Below are positions 1 through 7,866 of a stretch of 64,000 nt of DNA, in pieces. The notes under the pieces were generated by a model. The model did not search any database. It had not been told where the DNA came from and saw only the letters and a list, made by a program, of their open reading frames with translations. This DNA comes from Pararhizobium sp. (GTDB lineage: Bacteria > Pseudomonadota > Alphaproteobacteria > Rhizobiales > Rhizobiaceae): the NCBI GenBank assembly GCA_030655075.1, contig JAURWE010000024.1, positions 372,001-436,000 of the forward strand, read 5' to 3'. Each line of letters begins with the position of its first letter. Position 1 is the first letter of the stretch. The translations under genes were made by a program, and so were the position numbers.

Positions 1-735
1 CTCATAGAGCACATCAAAGGCGTCCTTCAGGTATGTGAAGAACTGGTCGCCGGAATTGAAGCCCTGTGGCGTGGCAAAACGCATGTCGTTGGTTTCCAGC
101 GTATAGGGAATGATCAGGAACGGTTCCCTGTTCAGCCCCTCGACCCAGTAGGGCAGATCGTCGGCATAACTGTCGGAGGAATAGACGAAGCCGCCCTCTT
201 CCATCACCAGCTTCAGCGTGTTGATCGAGGGCTTGCCCTGATACATGCCGAGCGGGTGCGAACCGGTCAGTTCCTTGTGCAGCCGCACAGCCTCGGCAAT
301 GTGCTTGCGCTCGGCCTCCTCAGAAAAATCCCTGTATTCCAGCCAGCGATAGCCGTGACTGGCGATTTCCCAATCCGCCTCCTTCATCGCCGCTACCGCG
401 TCCGGATTGCGCGCCATGGCCAGCGTCACGCCATAGACCGTGACAGGAACCTTGGCGTCGGTGAACATACGCCACAGCCGCCAGAAGCCGGCGCGCGAAC
501 CGTATTCGTAGATCGATTCCATATTGAGATTGCGCTGGCCCGGCCAGGCGGCCGCCCCGACGATTTCCGACAGAAGATTTTCAGACGCCGGATCGCCATC
601 GAGAATGCTGCTTTCGGCACCCTCCTCATAGTTCACCACAAACTGCACCGCCACGCGCGCATCGCCGGGCCACTGGACTTTCGGAGGTGTGCGGCCGTAA
701 CCGATCAGATCGCGGTTGTATGCCTTGTCCGTCAT
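1..735 (-). CDS. puuE: Allantoinase PuuE-type polysaccharide deacetylase, partial
   Basis: The frame is open from an ATG at 735 to the left window edge, giving 245 residues with the C-terminus outside the window. It begins MTDKAYNRDLIGYGRTPP and contains NVNYEEGAE-like and SHGYRW segments typical of the NodB-fold deacetylases that act as cofactor-light allantoinases in purine ring catabolism (allantoin to allantoate). The SHGYRW stretch around residue 130 carries the conserved metal-site His. It is downstream of a DUF1045 gene on the same strand with a 125-base gap, a pairing often seen in rhizobial purine-degradation loci. A chitooligosaccharide deacetylase function is less likely because of the long N-terminal YEEG region. 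The call is firm at family level and good at the level of function. Confidence 0.85.
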   Translation of the reverse strand, partial: MTDKAYNRDLIGYGRTPPKVQWPGDARVAVQFVVNYEEGAESSILDGDPASENLLSEIVGAAAWPGQRNLNMESIYEYGSRAGFWRLWRMFTDAKVPVTVYGVTLAMARNPDAVAAMKEADWEIASHGYRWLEYRDFSEEAERKHIAEAVRLHKELTGSHPLGMYQGKPSINTLKLVMEEGGFVYSSDSYADDLPYWVEGLNREPFLIIPYTLETNDMRFATPQGFNSGDQFFTYLKDAFDVLYE

Positions 736-860
736 TCCACGCCCTTCTCGACTGCCAGCACCATTCACGGCGACGGTACCACCGGAAGCCGGAAAGTCGA
801 GATGAAAATGGAGAATTCCGCATGTTTACCCGGATGTTACGGGTGCGCAGATCCGACCTG

Positions 861-1568
861 TCAGGCGATCTTGCGGGCTGCCACCTTGCCAAGCGGATGC
901 AGCGAATGCACCCGGAAGGGCGAGCCGCGCTCCTCTTCGACAAACAGCGCCAGATTGGACACCGAAACCGGCTTGTCCAGCGCCGCATCGAACGTTTCCC
1001 GCAACGCCTTTTCGATGCGCGGTGCGTCTTTCGGCCCGACGGGACCTGTCAGCGTCATATGAAACCGGAACTCGTCCATCACATAGGGATGTCCCCAGCG
1101 GTGAAGATTGGCAAATTGCGGCGCCGTCAGCCCGTCCGGGTCGCGCCGTTCGATTTCCGCATCGCTGAGCGGCGATCGGAACCGGTCGAATTCGTGCACG
1201 ACGGACGCCGCCAGAAAATTCATCGCTTCGGAGGGAGCAGACGGTACCAGGCCGTAAAAGTCACCGAGCCGGGCAATTTCCAGGGCCGGGATCTGAAAAG
1301 GCGCCACCGTTCCGGAAAATCGCATCAGCGCTTTGAGCAGCGCCGTCTCGTTGGTCTCAGGGTTGATGCCGAAAGCCACTTTGAGGCCGGCATGGAAGCC
1401 GTAACGCCGAGGCATGGCGGTATGGTAGGCGAGATCCTGCTTCGCCAGATTGCAGGCCACGGGCGGCTCGACGGGATCGCCGGAATAGACGTTGCGGCCT
1501 AGCCACGCAGCAGCGGCAATCGACAGCGGGTCGTGTACCGGTGGCGTAAAGCAGATGGCGTAGCGCAT
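861..1568 (-). CDS. DUF1045 family protein (2H phosphoesterase-like)
   Basis: 235 residues beginning MRYAICFTPP. Two repeats of an H-x-[TG]-L-[KT] type are visible, YGFHAGLKVAFG near residue 60 and FRFHMTLTGPVG near residue 170, which is the paired-histidine layout of the 2H phosphodiesterase superfamily to which DUF1045 has been related. The substrate is unknown; family members occur in phosphonate and purine loci. I prefer the ATG at 1568 over one 21 bases upstream because GAAAGG lies nine bases before it. The gene lies upstream of the puuE-type gene on the same strand, so co-transcription in purine catabolism is possible. Function is not established. Confidence 0.75.
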   Translation of the reverse strand: MRYAICFTPPVHDPLSIAAAAWLGRNVYSGDPVEPPVACNLAKQDLAYHTAMPRRYGFHAGLKVAFGINPETNETALLKALMRFSGTVAPFQIPALEIARLGDFYGLVPSAPSEAMNFLAASVVHEFDRFRSPLSDAEIERRDPDGLTAPQFANLHRWGHPYVMDEFRFHMTLTGPVGPKDAPRIEKALRETFDAALDKPVSVSNLALFVEEERGSPFRVHSLHPLGKVAARKIA

Positions 1569-1708
1569 GGAACCGGGCCTTTCGGGCATCCGTCATATCA
1601 GGTCGAATGTGCACGGGGTCTAGGTGATTTGCGTGACAGATTGACGAAAGGCGCCGCCACACCATCCACATCTCAGATGACCTTTCGCGCTCAAGACGCG
1701 CGAAAACT

Positions 1709-1733
1709 GGAACATTCCGTTCTCTCGGCCGTT
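1709..1733 (+). promoter_or_regulatory. EcfG-type promoter of the PRC-barrel gene
   Basis: GGAAC at 1709-1713 and CGTT at 1730-1733 are separated by exactly 16 bases, matching the GGAAC-N16/17-CGTT promoter recognised by EcfG sigma factors of alphaproteobacteria. It ends 38 bases before the GTG start of the PRC-barrel gene. An ecfG gene is present at the right end of this window. Confidence 0.75.
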
Positions 1734-1771
1734 TTCAGACCATTCACTTCACGAGCTAGAGGAGAAAAATC

Positions 1772-2182
1772 GTGACCTATCAAGACAGCACGTTTGGCCA
1801 GGGCAGCGTCTCGCGCCAGGACGCCAACATTCGCGAAACTCATGACCTGATCGGCAGCGACAAGGTCGAAGGCACGCGCGTCTACGGCGCCGACGGCAAA
1901 CATATCGGCTCGATCGAACGCGTCATCCTCGAAAAGCGCAGTGGCCGGGTATCTTACGCCGTTCTCGCCTTTGGCGGCTTTCTCGGCTTCGGCCACGACC
2001 ACTATCCGGTCCCATGGCAGACCCTGTCCTATGATGAAAACCTCGGCGGTTATCGCACCGATTTGACCAAGGAAAAAGTCGAAGCCGCGCCGCATTATCG
2101 CAGCGACGAGGAATATCAGTGGAACCAGGAAAACGGCCGCCGGGTCTATGACTATTACGGCATCCCGCCTTACTGGATGTAA
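1772..2182 (+). CDS. PRC-barrel domain stress protein
   Basis: 136 residues, with a GTG start preceded by GAGGAGA seven bases upstream. Residues 25-95 form a PRC-barrel fold: LIGSDKVEGTRVYGADGKHIG followed by a hydrophobic VSYAVLAFGGFLGFG strand pair and VPWQTL. PRC-barrels are small beta-barrels found alone in many rhizobial stress-induced proteins; no enzymatic role is known. The C-terminus is rich in Tyr and Asn (GRRVYDYYGIPPYWM) and is conserved in rhizobial members as I recall them. A perfect EcfG-type promoter lies directly upstream, so I infer it is induced by the general stress response. It is monocistronic, closed by a strong hairpin terminator. Confidence 0.85.
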   Translation: MTYQDSTFGQGSVSRQDANIRETHDLIGSDKVEGTRVYGADGKHIGSIERVILEKRSGRVSYAVLAFGGFLGFGHDHYPVPWQTLSYDENLGGYRTDLTKEKVEAAPHYRSDEEYQWNQENGRRVYDYYGIPPYWM

Positions 2183-2204
2183 GTCCAGTTTGTCCGGTTC
2201 TAAG

Positions 2205-2231
2205 ACCCCGCATGGTTCATGCGGGGTTTTT
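2205..2231 (+). terminator. Rho-independent terminator after PRC-barrel gene
   Basis: ACCCCGCATG (2205-2214) pairs perfectly with CATGCGGGGT (2218-2227) around a GTT loop and is followed by a T run. It overlaps the last codons of the convergent FAD oxidoreductase gene. Confidence 0.85.
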
Positions 2232-3398
2232 CTGTACCAACACGGCGATATGCGCCTCGGTACGGAACGATGCGGGCACGTCGGACACAAGGCCAACAAC
2301 GTCGCCGACGGCTGCCGCCGCCAGACGATGCGCAAGGCCGAAACTGACCTTGAAACCGCCAGTCAGCATCACGATAGATGGGTGATTGGGAACGGCCCCC
2401 ACCATCGGGTCGCGACCGATCGCCTTCGGCCTCAGCCCGGCCCAGCGCTCGAAAACCGGCGCCTCGGCAAGAGCGGGCACCAGCGACCGTGCAGAGGCGA
2501 TGAGCACATCCAGTTGCCCATCCGTCGTGAAGGGACTGTCGAAAGTATTTTCGCTGGTGCTGCCGACGGCCACCGATCCGTCCTCATGCGGGACTATATA
2601 GAGCCCATCGCGAAAGATGACCGGCATGTGCGGATCGAGCCTGGCTTTCAGCAAGGCCGCCTGCCCTTTCACCGCCGTGCCGCTGGACTTGCCCTGCACG
2701 CCAAGCACCCTGTCGAGAACCGGAAACGATTGCACACCGGCTGCGACGATCGCATGGCCGAAGGTCAAGGTCTCGCCATCGGACAAGTCCGCGCGATTGC
2801 CGTCGAGACTGCGAACCGCCGCCCCCTCGATGATCCACACCCGCGCCGAATGTCGAATGGCGGTTTCGAGCACCCGCAGCAACGCGCGCGGCGAGACCCG
2901 GCCAGCCAGTGTGTCATGCACGAAACCCGAAGCCATGGATGAGGGCTCCGGCCAGCCCGGCGCCACGGCCTCGTCAAGGACATGCCAAGCAAAAGACTGA
3001 TCACCGGAGCGCCAGTGACGCTTCGCGTCGTCAGAGCGCTCAATCGCGATATCGCGCAGATGCGGCTTTGCCAGCGAAATGATCCGGCCGGAGCGCCGGT
3101 ATCCGGCCGAAAGCCCGGTTTCTGCTTCAAGCGCGGCAATCTCGGCCTCGAGCGAGACAAGCGCATCGAACTGGAACTGCTTCTTGTCGTTCCACTGGTC
3201 CGGCATATGCGGCATCAACGCCCCGAGCAGCCCGCCGCTGGCACCGGAGCCGAGCCGCCCGCGTTCAACAAGCACTGTGTCCAATCCGGCCCGCGCCGCC
3301 AGCACCGCCGCCCACAGGCCCATGATCCCGCCGCCAACGATCAGGAGATCGGCCGCCCGTTGACCGGAGACGGCTGGCGCTTTATCGGCTGTGGTCAT
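2217..3398 (-). CDS. FAD-dependent oxidoreductase (DAO family), possible MnmC oxidase half
   Basis: 393 residues. The N-terminus has a Rossmann dinucleotide motif, LLIVGGGIMGLWAA (about residues 18-31), then RGRLGSGASGGLLGALMPH, the GASG segment typical of the D-amino-acid/glycine oxidase family. The C-terminus has a GGFKVSFGLAHR loop that closes over FAD in this family. The gene is divergent from, and its start codon overlaps, a gene for the MnmC methyltransferase half. In E. coli those two activities are fused in MnmC, which makes mnm5s2U34 in tRNA. That context suggests it may remove the carboxymethyl group from cmnm5s2U34, but the sequence also resembles glycine oxidase ThiO, so the substrate is inferred. 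An AGGAT Shine-Dalgarno supports the ATG at 3398. Confidence 0.75.
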   Translation of the reverse strand: MTTADKAPAVSGQRAADLLIVGGGIMGLWAAVLAARAGLDTVLVERGRLGSGASGGLLGALMPHMPDQWNDKKQFQFDALVSLEAEIAALEAETGLSAGYRRSGRIISLAKPHLRDIAIERSDDAKRHWRSGDQSFAWHVLDEAVAPGWPEPSSMASGFVHDTLAGRVSPRALLRVLETAIRHSARVWIIEGAAVRSLDGNRADLSDGETLTFGHAIVAAGVQSFPVLDRVLGVQGKSSGTAVKGQAALLKARLDPHMPVIFRDGLYIVPHEDGSVAVGSTSENTFDSPFTTDGQLDVLIASARSLVPALAEAPVFERWAGLRPKAIGRDPMVGAVPNHPSIVMLTGGFKVSFGLAHRLAAAAVGDVVGLVSDVPASFRTEAHIAVLVQKNPA

Positions 3399-4125
3399 GG
3401 AACACGATCCTGAAAATGCGGCCCGCCCGGCCCAGCAGCACCTTGAATGGCATGAGGGCGATATGCCCTATTCGGCCGAGTTTGGCGATCATTTTTACTG
3501 CCGCACCGACGGGCGGCTGGAATGCGGCCATGTCTTTCTTGCCGGCAACGGCCTGCCGGAGCGCTGGACCGGCGGTGACGATTTCACCATCGGCGAACTC
3601 GGCTTCGGCACCGGCCTCAATCTCTGCGAGACCGTCCGCCAGTGGCGCCAGACGCGCGGCGATGCCGGCAACCTGCATTTCATTTCCTTCGAGCGCTTCC
3701 CGATGCAGCGCGGCGAGATCGCCCGCGCGCTCTCCAATTGGCCGGAGATCGAGCGGGAGCGGGCGGAACTGACGGCGCACTGGCCGGACGCGCCCGATGG
3801 CACCGTCACCATCGATTTCGACAGCCGTACCCGCCTCAGCGTCGTCTGCGGCACCGCTCTGGAGAGCATCGAAACCCATCCGGGCCGCTTCGACGCCTGG
3901 TTCCTCGATGGCTTCGCGCCCTCGCGCAATCCCGACATGTGGTCGCTCGCGCTGATGTCTGCGCTCTTTGCCCACACGGTCGAGGGCGGCTCCTTTGCCA
4001 CCTACGCAGCCGCCGGCTTCGTGCGCCGCAACCTTCAGACCGCCGGCTTTAGCGTCGAACGCCGCCAGGGGTTTGCCGGAAAACGCGAAATGCTGTGCGG
4101 GAAAAAGCCCGTTGTCGGGGTCTGA
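3397..4125 (+). CDS. mnmD: tRNA mnm5s2U34 methyltransferase MnmD (MnmC N-terminal half)
   Basis: 242 residues. The SAM-binding motif is FTIGELGFGTGLNLCE (about residues 63-78). The signature DAWFLDGFAPSRNPDMW (about residues 166-182) is diagnostic for the DUF752/MnmC(m) family, followed by AAGFVRRNLQTAGF and GKREML. It should transfer the methyl group to nm5s2U34 of tRNAs. It lacks the fused FAD domain of E. coli MnmC, and the neighbouring divergent FAD gene may supply it. I chose the ATG at 3397; a GTG six bases earlier is in frame. The 3397 ATG and the 3398 ATG of the opposite gene share the palindrome CATG. No good Shine-Dalgarno is visible, so the exact start is uncertain. Confidence 0.85.
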   Translation: MEHDPENAARPAQQHLEWHEGDMPYSAEFGDHFYCRTDGRLECGHVFLAGNGLPERWTGGDDFTIGELGFGTGLNLCETVRQWRQTRGDAGNLHFISFERFPMQRGEIARALSNWPEIERERAELTAHWPDAPDGTVTIDFDSRTRLSVVCGTALESIETHPGRFDAWFLDGFAPSRNPDMWSLALMSALFAHTVEGGSFATYAAAGFVRRNLQTAGFSVERRQGFAGKREMLCGKKPVVGV

Positions 4126-4240
4126 ACCTGGCCAAACGATCGTCGTTTTTCTACTAGGGAATTTTGCTGTCGCAAATGGCGGCGCATCGTGTCGTGCAAA
4201 TCTGCAATGATACTTTACGTCCTGAACCGATGGAAAAATC

Positions 4241-5833
4241 ATGAGCGACACCGAATTTCCGCAAAATCTCCTCGCTGATTCCGGTGAGGCTCCCGTCGAG
4301 CGCCGCCGCCGTGCCGGTGGCCGGGGTGCCGATCGCAGCGCCCGCCGCTCCACCGGGAATTCCAAATATCTCAACCTCGTCAACACGATGGCAAAATCCG
4401 AGGTTTTGACCCCGGACGCACTGGACGCCATTCACGACGCCTCGCTGACCATTCTTGAAGAAATCGGCATGGATGTCATCCTGCCGGAAGCCCGCCAGCG
4501 CATGAAGGCATCAGGTGCGGATGTCACGCCCGGCACCGATCGCGTCCGTTTCGATCGCGGCCTGATCATGGAGATGATGGCGTCGGTTCCATCAGGCTTC
4601 ACGATGCATGCGCGCAACCCGGCGCGCAACGTCCAGATCGGCGGCAACAATCTCGTCTTCGCCCAGATCGCCTCCGCCCCCTTTGTCGCCGACCGCGAAG
4701 GCGGCCGCCGCGCCGGAAACCAGGAAGATTTTCGCAAGCTGGTGAAGCTCGCCCAGTCCTACGACATCATACACACGACCGGCGGCTATCCGGTCGAGCC
4801 GATCGACATCCACGCTTCCGTGCGTCACCTCGATTGCCTGTCCGACATCGTCAAGCTGACCGACAAGGTCTTTCACTGCTATTCGCTCGGCCAGCAGCGC
4901 AACATCGACGCGCTCGAGATTGCCCGGATCGGGCGCGGCATTTCGGCTGAGCAGATGGAAACCGAACCTTCGCTCTTCACCATCATCAACACGTCTTCGC
5001 CGCTGCGCCTCGACGGGCCGATGCTGCAGGGCATCATCGAAATGTCGTCGCGCAACCAGGTCGTGGTTGTGACCCCCTTCACGCTGGCCGGCGCCATGGC
5101 GCCCGTCACCATCGCCGGTGCCGTGGTGCAGCAGAATGCCGAGGCGCTCGCCGGCATCGCCTTTACCCAGATGGTCCGCAAGGGCGCGCCGGTCATGTAT
5201 GGCGGCTTCACGTCCAACGTCGACATGAAGACAGGAGCTCCGGCCTTCGGAACGCCGGAATATATGAAGGCTGTCATCGCCGGTGGCCAGCTCGCCCGGC
5301 GCTACAAGGTGCCCTACCGCACGTCCAACACCAACGCCTCGAACACGCTGGATGCGCAGGCGGCCTACGAATCAGCTCTGTCGCTCTGGGCACTGACGCA
5401 GGGCGGCGGCAATTTCATCATGCACTCGGCCGGATGGAGCGAAGGCGGCCTGACCGCGTCGTTTGAAAAATTCATCCTCGATGTCGACATGCTGCAGATG
5501 GTGGCGGAATTCCTGACGCCGCTGGATGTCAGCGAGGATGCGCTTGGTCTGGATGCCGTGCGCGAGGTCGGCCCCGGCGGCCATTATTTCGGCACTGCCC
5601 ACACGCTGGCGCGCTACGAGACGGCCTTCTATTCGCCGATCCTGTCCGACTGGCGCAATTTCGAGACCTGGACCGAGGCCGGACGCCCGACGACCTACGA
5701 TCACGCCAACCGTGTCTTCAAGGACAAGCTGAACGAATACGAAAAGCCGCCGCTCGACCCCGCCATCGAGGAAGAGCTCGACGCCTTCGTCGCCCGCCGG
5801 AAAGCCGAAGGCGGCGTCCCGACGGACTTTTGA
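4241..5833 (+). CDS. Trimethylamine methyltransferase (MttB) family protein, non-pyrrolysine
   Basis: 530 residues. The first 40 residues are an Arg-rich, probably disordered extension (VERRRRAGGRGADRSARR), followed by a TIM-barrel domain of the MttB superfamily (TPDALDAIHDASLTILEEIGM at about 57-77, then long conserved blocks such as NTSSPLRLDGPM and QGGGNFIMHSAGW). There is no internal amber codon, so it is the pyrrolysine-free type. Related enzymes demethylate quaternary amines such as glycine betaine, passing the methyl group to a corrinoid protein; no corrinoid protein or reactivase gene is adjacent here. The substrate is therefore unknown. No promoter motif was recognised in the 115 bases upstream. 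It ends 7 bases from the convergent host-attachment gene. Confidence 0.85.
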   Translation: MSDTEFPQNLLADSGEAPVERRRRAGGRGADRSARRSTGNSKYLNLVNTMAKSEVLTPDALDAIHDASLTILEEIGMDVILPEARQRMKASGADVTPGTDRVRFDRGLIMEMMASVPSGFTMHARNPARNVQIGGNNLVFAQIASAPFVADREGGRRAGNQEDFRKLVKLAQSYDIIHTTGGYPVEPIDIHASVRHLDCLSDIVKLTDKVFHCYSLGQQRNIDALEIARIGRGISAEQMETEPSLFTIINTSSPLRLDGPMLQGIIEMSSRNQVVVVTPFTLAGAMAPVTIAGAVVQQNAEALAGIAFTQMVRKGAPVMYGGFTSNVDMKTGAPAFGTPEYMKAVIAGGQLARRYKVPYRTSNTNASNTLDAQAAYESALSLWALTQGGGNFIMHSAGWSEGGLTASFEKFILDVDMLQMVAEFLTPLDVSEDALGLDAVREVGPGGHYFGTAHTLARYETAFYSPILSDWRNFETWTEAGRPTTYDHANRVFKDKLNEYEKPPLDPAIEEELDAFVARRKAEGGVPTDF

Positions 5834-5840
5834 GTTCGGA

Positions 5841-6287
5841 TCAGTTGAACACGACGGCCCGGACCGACGAGATCAGCTTGTCGGTCGGCAGGTTGCTGAA
5901 ATCCCGGTTGATTTCGACGGTGGTCTTTTCGCGTGACGTGGCCGACAGCATCGAGCGAAGATCGCCAAGCGTCTGTGGCGCAGCGCAGACGACGAGACGG
6001 TCGAACGCACCTTTCTGGGCATAATGGTCGATCTTGCTGGCAATGTCGGAGGTAAACTTCTGCTGCTCTTCACGCACCGGATCGCTGCTTGGCTCCATGG
6101 CCGAGCGGCCCTGGCCGTTGGACGAGTGGCTGCGGCCCGGCTTGTCGCTGACAATGTCCTGCGTCCGCTTGGTTTCAAGGCGGAAAACCTCCTGCTCGGG
6201 GCTCTGGTTGTCGTCCTTCAGAAAGTTCACGCCCTTCAAAAGGCGCGCCTGATTCCCGTCGGCCGCTAGAATCCATGTGGTGGTCAT
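5841..6287 (-). CDS. Host attachment family protein (PF10116-like)
   Basis: 148 residues starting MTTTWILAADGNQARLL, the typical opening of the family named after a protein reported as required for attachment to host cells in Agrobacterium. FDRLVVCAAPQTLGDLR and a terminal VFN are also seen. The fold resembles eRF1/archaeal release-factor domains in related families, and the molecular role is not established. The ATG at 6287 has AGGAG eight bases upstream; a longer ORF to 6305 has no such support. An EcfG-type promoter (GGAAC-N17-CGTT) lies upstream on the same strand, which predicts stress induction. There is no signal peptide, so it is likely cytoplasmic. Confidence 0.8.
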   Translation of the reverse strand: MTTTWILAADGNQARLLKGVNFLKDDNQSPEQEVFRLETKRTQDIVSDKPGRSHSSNGQGRSAMEPSSDPVREEQQKFTSDIASKIDHYAQKGAFDRLVVCAAPQTLGDLRSMLSATSREKTTVEINRDFSNLPTDKLISSVRAVVFN

Positions 6288-6340
6288 CGCTGTCTCCTTG
6301 AACAAGATTGTTAGGATGCGCTCGGAAAGGCGCTGGGTTC

Positions 6341-6366
6341 AACGCCCCCGCAAAAGGGATGGTTCC
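6341..6366 (-). promoter_or_regulatory. EcfG-type promoter of the host-attachment gene
   Basis: Read on the minus strand, GGAAC (6366-6362) and CGTT (6344-6341) are spaced by 17 bases, within the GGAAC-N16/17-CGTT consensus. It lies 53 bases upstream of the ATG at 6287. Confidence 0.7.
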
Positions 6367-6461
6367 GAAAAGAATACGGCGGTGAGCGGTGGAAGAGGCA
6401 TCGGGGTCTACTTTCAGCTGACGCCAGCCCCTATGGTGTAGGGAAAACGCGAGATCGATCC

Positions 6462-7562
6462 ATGGCAGAACCTCTGAAAAACCTTCTCTACCCCGGCCTC
6501 GTCGCTACGATGGCGGAACACCTGCAAGCGCAGCATTCCGGTTTCGACAGCGCGAGCTTCCAGGCACGGGCGACCAAGGATATGGACAGCCTCGAGCTGA
6601 TGCAGCGCGCCATGCAGATCCGCGACGCCCTGATCGAGACCCTGCCTGAGGATTTCGACACGGCCGCCGCCATCCTCGCCGCCGCCTTGCCTCAAAAGGG
6701 CCGGTCGGGCCTCACCGGCTGGGCGCTGCTGCCCGTCAACCATTTCATCGCCGCCCGTGGTCTCCAGCATTTCGACACGGCGTTCGATCTCCTGAAGCAG
6801 CTGACGCCGCATTTCACCGCCGAATTCGGCATCCGCATCTTCCTGCACACAGATCAGGCCCGCGCGCTTGCCATCATCAGGCCCTGGACAGGCGACCCGA
6901 ACCACCACGTTCGCCGCCTGGCCTCCGAGGGCACACGCCCGCGCCTGCCCTGGGCCATGCGCCTGCCGCAGCTTGTCGTCGATCCGCAGCCGATCCTGCC
7001 GATCCTCACCGCGCTCATCGACGACCCGGAAGACTATGTCCGCCGCTCTGTCGCCAACAGTCTCAACGATATCGCCAAGGACCACCCGGATCTGGTCGCG
7101 GACTTCGTCAATCGCGCGATGGTGGGGGCAACGCCCGAGCGCCGCTGGCTGCTCAAACACGCCTCGCGCACGCTTTTAAAACAGGGACACCGGGCGGCGC
7201 TGGCGAATTTCGGTTTTGCCGAAACGGCGGGCATCATCGCCAGCCTTGCGGTCCGCACGCCGCTGGTCACGTTCGGCCAGCACGCCGATTTCGATCTCTT
7301 GCTTTCCAATGAAAGCGACAGCGATGCCGTGCTGATGGTCGACTATATCGTCCACCATCGCAAGGCGAACGGCCTGACGACGCCAAAGGTGTTCAAGTGG
7401 AAAAGCCTGACGCTGCCGGCAGGAAAGAGCGCCGCCCTGTCGAAGCGCCACGCTGTCAGGGCAATCACCACCCGTGTCTATTATCCGGGCGAACACAGGG
7501 TGGAGATCCAGATCAACGGAACGACGGTGGCGTCCGGCACGATCGATCTTTCCATGCCGTAG
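6462..7562 (+). CDS. DNA alkylation repair protein, AlkC-like
   Basis: 366 residues. The N-terminal two thirds consist of paired helices of the HEAT-like repeat fold used by AlkC/AlkD glycosylases. Diagnostic segments are VRRLASEGTRPRLPWAMRLP (about 149-168) and DPEDYVRRSVANSLNDIAK (about 187-205). The C-terminal 100 residues are beta-rich (FDLLLSNESDSDAVLMVDY, YYPGEHRVEIQING) and correspond to the Ig-like domain that some AlkC proteins carry. These enzymes excise N3-methylated purines. No alkA or ada gene is adjacent. It is a single gene between a stress gene and rhlE. The family call is firm; the exact lesion specificity is not readable. Confidence 0.85.
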   Translation: MAEPLKNLLYPGLVATMAEHLQAQHSGFDSASFQARATKDMDSLELMQRAMQIRDALIETLPEDFDTAAAILAAALPQKGRSGLTGWALLPVNHFIAARGLQHFDTAFDLLKQLTPHFTAEFGIRIFLHTDQARALAIIRPWTGDPNHHVRRLASEGTRPRLPWAMRLPQLVVDPQPILPILTALIDDPEDYVRRSVANSLNDIAKDHPDLVADFVNRAMVGATPERRWLLKHASRTLLKQGHRAALANFGFAETAGIIASLAVRTPLVTFGQHADFDLLLSNESDSDAVLMVDYIVHHRKANGLTTPKVFKWKSLTLPAGKSAALSKRHAVRAITTRVYYPGEHRVEIQINGTTVASGTIDLSMP

Positions 7563-7866
7563 ACGCATGGCAGCTGTTCGCAGCTGCAAAAACTATCCCT
7601 TGACTTTTGCCGCCAAAACAACGACATGACACCCAGCGTCACCTTCCGGCCGCCGCGTGAGCGAGCCTGGCGGCAATTTTATCGTCCAGCCGCACCGAAG
7701 GACAAGCGCACACACATGATCTGCCAACCGTGGCAGATGCAGGCGCAGACAGCTTTATCAACCTACAAGTTCCCAAATCACGCGGGGTTCTTGACGCAGA
7801 ACGGAACCGGAATCGCATGGTGCGTTTCCGGGCAATGCGTTTTGCGCCCCCGAAAGGCATATACAC
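7563..7866. other. Intergenic region upstream of rhlE
   Basis: 304 bases without a convincing gene. A short hairpin with a TTCG loop (7570-7587) follows the alkC-like stop. The rest probably holds the rhlE promoter and a long 5' leader, as is common for DEAD-box helicase genes. GGAAC and CGTT occur at 7803-7807 and 7823-7826, but the 15-base spacing is one short of the EcfG consensus. Confidence 0.4.

Noticed and set aside
7803..7826. EcfG-like promoter before rhlE
   Set aside because: GGAAC and CGTT are present, but the spacer is 15 bases, outside the 16-17 range, so I do not count it.
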